Shown: positions 33,861 through 33,862 of the stretch, one piece after another | Layout: each line of letters opens with the position of its first letter | Numbering within the stretch: the first letter of the stretch is position 1 | Assembly: GCF_000003605.2 (NCBI RefSeq) | Contig: NW_003141322.1 | Span: 60,028 to 93,889 of the forward strand | Reading direction: 5' to 3' | Origin: Saccoglossus kowalevskii | Taxonomy: Eukaryota; Hemichordata; Enteropneusta; Harrimaniidae | Length of the DNA: 33,862 bases | Program-made: the position numbers and the translations under genes | Notes under the pieces: model-generated | Database searches by the model: none | Told to the model about the DNA's origin: nothing | The model's input: the letters and a program-made list of their open reading frames with translations, nothing else

Positions 33861-33862
33861 TG

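Overview
This is AT-rich nuclear DNA from an animal. Genes have GT-AG introns, three intact coding units fill 34 kb, there is a run of Ns from scaffolding, and there are many small inverted-repeat elements. Gene content and repeat style suit a marine invertebrate (an invertebrate deuterostome or a lophotrochozoan). The sequence alone does not let me name the species.

Left end (1-3.3 kb): two intronless protein kinases of the testis-specific serine/threonine kinase (TSSK) family lie head to head. One is on the minus strand (ATG at 1776, stop at 898) and one on the plus strand (best ATG at 2151, alternative 2052, stop at 3062). The 374 bp between the favoured start codons carries a perfect palindromic CRE (TGACGTCA), a second CRE half-site and an inverted nuclear-receptor-like motif. 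The 3' end of the minus-strand kinase, with its poly(A) signal, has been duplicated in tandem (265-bp unit), leaving a broken copy of the last 25 codons. At the extreme left edge another minus-strand reading frame starts with the same five residues (MSVTR) as that kinase and runs off the window.

Middle (3.3-6.9 kb): an intergenic stretch in which I find no gene, only a miniature inverted-repeat element and a TA microsatellite.

Main gene (6,913-31,356, minus strand): I reconstructed a complete WDR64-type gene of 27 coding exons by joining exons so that splice sites, phases and protein continuity all agree. The product is 1,147 residues: a degenerate EF-hand-like N-terminal region, about 13-14 WD40 repeats (two beta-propellers), an acidic linker with 12 consecutive Asp residues encoded by an (ATC)12 microsatellite, and a conserved C-terminal tail. 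One intron is a GC-AG intron whose use is required by the reading frame, and exons of 24, 33 and 43 bases are present. The introns hold several transposon-like elements. One is a 748-bp element with perfect 30-bp terminal inverted repeats and a 7-bp target duplication, interrupted by a 255-base assembly gap. Another is an element with internal tandem repeats, and there is a family of CTGTAAA-ended miniature elements.

Right end (31.4-33.9 kb): the upstream region of the WDR64-type gene, with a 13-bp perfect hairpin, a 64-bp tandem repeat and an apparently complete GC-rich miniature element with hAT-like ends at the window edge.

Together the window looks like a male germline / flagellum neighbourhood: two TSSK kinases (a family known for late spermatid function) beside a WDR64-type gene (a family linked to testis and motile cilia). 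The shared function is inferred from family knowledge; the sequence itself shows only gene order and promoter motifs.
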